16,628 nucleotides of DNA from CADDYX01 sp045809925 (GTDB taxonomy: Bacteria; Verrucomicrobiota; Verrucomicrobiia; Chthoniobacterales; UBA10450). The position numbers were made by a program, and so were the translations under genes. Below, piece after piece: positions 13,664 through 16,628 of the stretch (position 1 is its first letter; every line of letters starts with the position of its first letter). The notes below the pieces were generated by a model. The model was given only the letters and a program-made list of their open reading frames with translations. It had not been told where the DNA came from and searched no databases. The DNA is taken from positions 1 to 16,628 of the forward strand of contig JBJMWX010000048.1 in the NCBI GenBank assembly GCA_045809925.1, read 5' to 3'.

Positions 13664-13709
13664 CCTCAGCGCATTTGGATTTTCCGCTGAGGCAGCGGAC
13701 GCTACAGCA
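13664..13709. repeat. hairpin plus CTGTAGCG-ended palindromic repeat before ffh
   Basis: CCTCAGCG (13664-13671) pairs perfectly with CGCTGAGG (13685-13692) across a 13-nt loop. It is followed by CAGCGGACGCTACAG. Read on the minus strand this begins CTGTAGCG, the same end as the element at 10141. It may end transcription of the deacetylase gene, though there is no T tract after the stem. Confidence 0.5.
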
Positions 13710-13718
13710 GGTTCATCC

Positions 13719-15038
13719 ATGTTCTCGCAGTTAGGCGACAAGCTTCAGGACATCTTCAAGGACCTGCGCGGTCACGGCTCGATCAGCGAGTCGAACATCA
13801 ACGATGCGCTGCGCCAGGTGCGCCTGGCACTGCTCGAAGCCGATGTTGACTTCAAGGTCGCGAAGCAATTCATCGCGCGGGTGAGAGAAAAGGCGCTCGG
13901 CGAAGACGTGGTGCGCAGCGTTACGCCCGGGCAGCAGATAGTCAAAATTTTCCACGACGAGCTGACGACGCTGCTCGGTGGCGACGCAGCTCCGATCAAC
14001 CTGCAAAAGCCCGCGCGGATTCTGATGGTCGGGCTAAACGGCGCGGGCAAGACGACCTCGTCGGCGAAGCTCGCCCAGCTCCTGAAGAAGCAGGGACGGC
14101 ACCCGGTTTTGATCGCGTGCGACTTGCAGCGACCCGCCGCAATCGAGCAGCTCGCGACCCTCGCCCGCCAGGTCGATGTGCCGGTCTACACACCTCCGGC
14201 GGAGGAGAAGGATGTCGTCCGCTCCGCCAAGGCAAGTCTCGCGTGGGCAGAGTCACAGAACGGCAACGTGGAAATTTTCGACACCGCGGGCCGGCAGGAA
14301 ATCGACGAACCGCTGGTGGAAGAACTGAAACGCCTGCGCGATTTCCTTCAGCCGCAGGAAATTCTGCTCGTGGCCGACGCGGCCACAGGTCAACAGGCGG
14401 TTAGCGTTGCAACGCACTTTAACGACGCGCTGCAAATCACCGGGATCGTGCTGACGAAGCTCGACGGAGACGCGCGCGGTGGCGCTGCGCTCTCCATGCG
14501 CGAGGTGACGAACCGGCCGATCAAGTTCGCCGGCGTGGGCGAGAAGCTCGATCAGTTCGAAATCTTCGTCCCGGACCGGCTGGCGGGCCGCATTCTCGGG
14601 ATGGGCGACATTGTCGGCCTGGTGGAGAAGGCCGCCGAGGCCTTCGATGAAGAGGAAGCCAAACGGATGGAGCGCAAGCTGCGCACCGCCTCCTTCGACT
14701 TCAACGATTTCCTGGCGCAGTTCAAGATGATGAAGCGGATGGGCCCGCTGGAAAACATCCTTGGCATGTTGCCCGGGATGAGTAACGTCCCCAACCTCTC
14801 GGTCGACGAGAAGCAGATCAAACGCACCGAAGCGATCGTGCTCTCGATGACGAACGAGGAGCGTGCGCGGCCCGACATTCTAAATGCGCGGCGGCGTCAG
14901 CGGATTGCTCGGGGGAGCGGCAGCACGGTCACAGAGGTGAACGAGTTGCTCCGGCGCTTCGATCAAATGCGAAAAATGATGAAGAACGCCGGGAAAATGA
15001 AGAAGATGATGGCGCAGATGGCGCGGATGCAGAGGTAA
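13719..15038 (+). CDS. ffh: signal recognition particle protein Ffh (SRP54)
   Basis: Binds 4.5S RNA and nascent signal sequences and delivers ribosomes to FtsY at the membrane. 439 residues, normal length. N domain, about 1-90 (four-helix bundle). G domain, about 98-295, with P-loop GLNGAGKT (105-112), DTAGR (188-192) and TKLDGDARGG (246-255). M domain, about 325-439, with DFNDFLAQFKMMKRMGPL, RNA-binding RRQRIARGSGSTV and a Met-rich tail (MRKMMKNAGKMKKMM). GCAGG lies about 7 nt before the ATG. rpsP begins 6 nt after the stop, so the two are co-transcribed. Confidence 0.98.
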   Translation: MFSQLGDKLQDIFKDLRGHGSISESNINDALRQVRLALLEADVDFKVAKQFIARVREKALGEDVVRSVTPGQQIVKIFHDELTTLLGGDAAPINLQKPARILMVGLNGAGKTTSSAKLAQLLKKQGRHPVLIACDLQRPAAIEQLATLARQVDVPVYTPPAEEKDVVRSAKASLAWAESQNGNVEIFDTAGRQEIDEPLVEELKRLRDFLQPQEILLVADAATGQQAVSVATHFNDALQITGIVLTKLDGDARGGAALSMREVTNRPIKFAGVGEKLDQFEIFVPDRLAGRILGMGDIVGLVEKAAEAFDEEEAKRMERKLRTASFDFNDFLAQFKMMKRMGPLENILGMLPGMSNVPNLSVDEKQIKRTEAIVLSMTNEERARPDILNARRRQRIARGSGSTVTEVNELLRRFDQMRKMMKNAGKMKKMMAQMARMQR

Positions 15039-15044
15039 CCACAC

Positions 15045-15338
15045 ATGGCAGTTTCAATTCGATTACGCAGAGAAGGCACGACCAACCGCCCGTACTACAA
15101 GGTAGTAGTGACGGACAGTCGCAGCCCGCGCGATGGCAAGTTCATCGAAATCATCGGCAACTACGATCCAAAGAAGCCGGGGGATAACAGCAAGATCGAC
15201 GTCGCCCGTGCGGAGTACTGGATCGGCAAAGGCGCGCAGCCGAGCGATACGGTCCGCAGTTTGCTCAAGAGAAATCGCAAGCAAGCGGCGGCCGCAGCCG
15301 TACCGGAAGCGTCCGCTCCCGCACCCGCGGCGAGCTAG
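15045..15338 (+). CDS. rpsP: 30S ribosomal protein S16
   Basis: 97 residues. The S16 signature is intact: MAVSIRLRREGTTNRPYYKV, then VVTDSRSPRDGKFIEIIGNYDP and EYWIGKGAQPSDTVRSLLK. The C-terminal tail (about 80-97) is Ala/Pro-rich, as in many S16 proteins. It starts 6 nt after ffh, with GAGG about 9 nt before the ATG. It is a 30S assembly protein and part of the usual rpsP-khpA-rimM-trmD neighbourhood. Confidence 0.98.
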   Translation: MAVSIRLRREGTTNRPYYKVVVTDSRSPRDGKFIEIIGNYDPKKPGDNSKIDVARAEYWIGKGAQPSDTVRSLLKRNRKQAAAAAVPEASAPAPAAS

Positions 15339-15413
15339 CGCCGTTTAGTGCCGGCTGATCCGCTGGCGATCACAACGGCCTCGGCATCTCATTCGGCGAG
15401 GTGATCGTCGGCG

Positions 15414-15441
15414 ATGACAAGCCGCGCCAATCAGTTACAAT
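15414..15441 (+). promoter_or_regulatory. sigma70-type promoter of khpA, leaderless
   Basis: ATGACA (15414-15419), a 16-bp spacer, TACAAT (15436-15441), then exactly 7 nt to the ATG at 15449. No Shine-Dalgarno sequence is present between them. Confidence 0.6.
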
Positions 15442-15448
15442 CCTGCGC

Positions 15449-15679
15449 ATGAAAGAATTTCTCGAGTTCGTCATTCGACAGCTCGTCGAATTTCCCGACG
15501 AAGTGATGCTGACGGAAGTTCCCGGAGGCAAAACGACTGTCTTTCGCGTGCAGATGCGCCAGACCGATGTCGGCAAAATCATTGGGCGCAATGGCCAGAC
15601 GATTCAGGCGATCCGTGCCCTGCTTTCCAGCGCCGCCTCGCGGCATAATCAGCGCGCTACACTCGAGATCATCGAGTAG
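15449..15679 (+). CDS. khpA: KH-domain RNA-binding protein KhpA
   Basis: 76 residues, the usual length of the YlqC/KhpA family. It starts MKEFLEFVIRQLVEFPDEV and contains the KH core VGKIIGRNGQTIQAIRALL with the GxxG loop G-R-N-G. KhpA binds RNA, often as a heterodimer with KhpB/Jag, and influences cell division and translation in other bacteria. The frame is open upstream to a GTG at 15401; I chose 15449 because it matches the family start and lies 7 nt after a good -10 box. It sits 110 bp after rpsP, so it may be read both from the upstream operon and from its own promoter. Confidence 0.93.
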   Translation: MKEFLEFVIRQLVEFPDEVMLTEVPGGKTTVFRVQMRQTDVGKIIGRNGQTIQAIRALLSSAASRHNQRATLEIIE

Positions 15680-15733
15680 CTCCCGGATGAATCGCAGCCT
15701 TCGCGGTGCAACGCGCACGAGCTTGCCGCCGCG

Positions 15734-16522
15734 ATGAGCGACCGACTCCTTTCCGTTCTGCTGATCGTTGCGGCCCTCGCCGGGGTGCTGGTGGCAATCA
15801 TTCGGACCGGCGGCCAAAACCAGACCGAGATGGCGCGCTTGCGTCACGACCTCGAGATACTTCGCGATGCCCAGGATGGGACGCGATCCGATGTCGCGAA
15901 GGTCTTGCGCCGGCAAAGCATGACGGCTCAGACAAATATTCCACAGCGCGAGATCGCCCTTTCCCTGGAAGACGCTCCGTTCAGAGGTGCCGGCAATGCG
16001 CCGGTGACGCTGGTGGAATTCACCGAGTTTGAATCCCCGGCCTGCGCGCGTTATGCGCGCGAGACGCTCCCGCAGCTGGAGCGTGATTATATTTCGATGG
16101 GCAAGCTGAGATACGTCATTCGCGGTTTTCCGGTGGACCCTGCCCATACTCTTGCGTTCCGTGCCCACGAAGCGGCTCAGTGCGCGGCCGAGCAGGGCAA
16201 GTTCTGGCAGATGCACGACCTCCTCTTCGCCAGCAACGGCAGGCTGTCGGGCGGGGATATGCTCGCACACGCGCAGGCGCTCGGGCTCGATCGGGGGAAG
16301 TTCCTCACCTGCTTTGACGGCGGGCTGCACGCTCCGAATATTCGTCGGGACGTTTTGGAGGGGCAGAAGAACGGCGTGACATCCACGCCGACGTTTTTTA
16401 TCGGCCCGTCACCGACGATGGGCGCGCCGTTAAAAGCGCTGCGCGTCATGACCGGCGCACAGGCCTACGCCAGTTTTAAGGAAGTGATCGACGATGTGCT
16501 GGAAGCGGTCCCGACATCATAG
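15734..16522 (+). CDS. membrane-anchored DsbA-like thioredoxin-fold protein with SxxC instead of CxxC
   Basis: 262 residues. A single N-terminal TM anchor (about 5-23) has no Cys and is followed by a short coiled coil (about 30-60), so the domain faces the periplasm. The DsbA/Thioredoxin_4 fold, about 85-258, is well conserved: VTLVEFTEF at the first strand, YVIRGFPVDPAHTLAFRAHE, GKFWQMHDLLFA, and GVTSTPTFFIG with cis-Pro219. The active site reads FESPACARY: Ser101-Pro-Ala-Cys104, so the usual nucleophilic first Cys is Ser, while the second remains. Cys150 and Cys193 are elsewhere. Disulfide oxidase activity by the standard mechanism is therefore unlikely; a chaperone or isomerase-like or peroxidase-like role is possible. 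It lies between khpA and trmD, where rimM is usual. No ribosome site precedes the ATG. Confidence 0.88.
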   Translation: MSDRLLSVLLIVAALAGVLVAIIRTGGQNQTEMARLRHDLEILRDAQDGTRSDVAKVLRRQSMTAQTNIPQREIALSLEDAPFRGAGNAPVTLVEFTEFESPACARYARETLPQLERDYISMGKLRYVIRGFPVDPAHTLAFRAHEAAQCAAEQGKFWQMHDLLFASNGRLSGGDMLAHAQALGLDRGKFLTCFDGGLHAPNIRRDVLEGQKNGVTSTPTFFIGPSPTMGAPLKALRVMTGAQAYASFKEVIDDVLEAVPTS

Positions 16523-16533
16523 TTTGAAATCCA

Positions 16534-16628
16534 ATGCGGATTGATATCCTCACTCTTTTCCCGGAGATCTGCCGCGCGCCGCTGAGTGAGAGTATGATGA
16601 AACGCGCCCAGGAATGCGGCGCGCTCCA
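16534..16628 (+). CDS. trmD: tRNA (guanine-N1)-methyltransferase TrmD, 5' part only
   Basis: The window ends after 31 codons. The N-terminus MRIDILTLFPEICRAPLSES followed by MMKRAQECG is diagnostic of TrmD, which methylates G37 in tRNAs reading CNN codons, including tRNA-Pro, to prevent frameshifts. It starts 11 nt after the stop of the DsbA-like gene, so it is probably co-transcribed with it. Its place after rpsP and khpA is canonical. Confidence 0.93.
   Translation, partial: MRIDILTLFPEICRAPLSESMMKRAQECGAL

Noticed and set aside
12485..13741. Minus-strand open frame of 418 residues
   Set aside because: Antisense to the polysaccharide deacetylase and Arg/His-rich; it also runs into the ffh start region.
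15431..16330. Minus-strand open frame of 299 residues
   Set aside because: Antisense to khpA and the DsbA-like gene, both supported by family motifs.

Overview
This is a chromosomal window of about 60% G+C from a bacterium that I place, by inference, in Verrucomicrobiota, most likely a soil lineage of the Chthoniobacterales/Spartobacteria type. The grounds are a PadR-regulated orphan ABC permease of the ADOP class, two secreted Pro/Ser-rich proteins with family features I associate with that phylum, few clear Shine-Dalgarno sequences, and intergenic palindromic repeats. No 16S or other decisive marker is present, so the placement is tentative. No phage, transposase, integrase or CRISPR array is visible.

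Layout. 1-1400: a small lipoprotein gene on the minus strand, tRNA-Pro(UGG), a secreted Pro-rich protein, and tRNA-Glu(CUC) with encoded CCA. 1419-4507 (minus): a PadR repressor gene followed by an 878-residue ADOP permease. 4508-5654 (plus): a carboxypeptidase-regulatory-fold secreted protein, divergent from padR across a perfect 19-bp palindrome that covers its promoter, then a small secreted beta-rich protein. 5755-10029 (minus): cobalamin-dependent methionine synthase metH, preceded by a Cys-rich 125-residue protein. 10030-10276: an intergenic region holding two palindromic repeat elements. 10277-13639: an MFS carboxylate transporter with the Jen1-type motif, then a divergent pair of cell-wall enzymes (an amidase lipoprotein on minus and a polysaccharide deacetylase on plus). 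13719-16628 (plus): the translation/secretion block ffh - rpsP - khpA - DsbA-like thioredoxin-fold protein - trmD (cut by the window end). rimM, usually found between khpA and trmD, is not there.

Promoters and leaderless starts. At least three genes (4560, 5280, 15449) have a good -35/-10 pair whose -10 box ends 7-8 nt before the start codon, and none has a Shine-Dalgarno sequence. This predicts leaderless mRNAs. At 4560 the operator-like palindrome, -10 box, transcription start and start codon are packed into about 25 bp.

Most genes are ordinary members of known families. The items most worth a second look are the PadR-type operator with its leaderless promoter, the repeated leaderless architecture, a palindromic insertion inside the metH linker, a DsbA-like protein whose catalytic CxxC has become SxxC, the compound repeat element at 10141-10268, and the conserved-looking Cys-rich protein next to metH. 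I did not find a convincing new multi-gene system.
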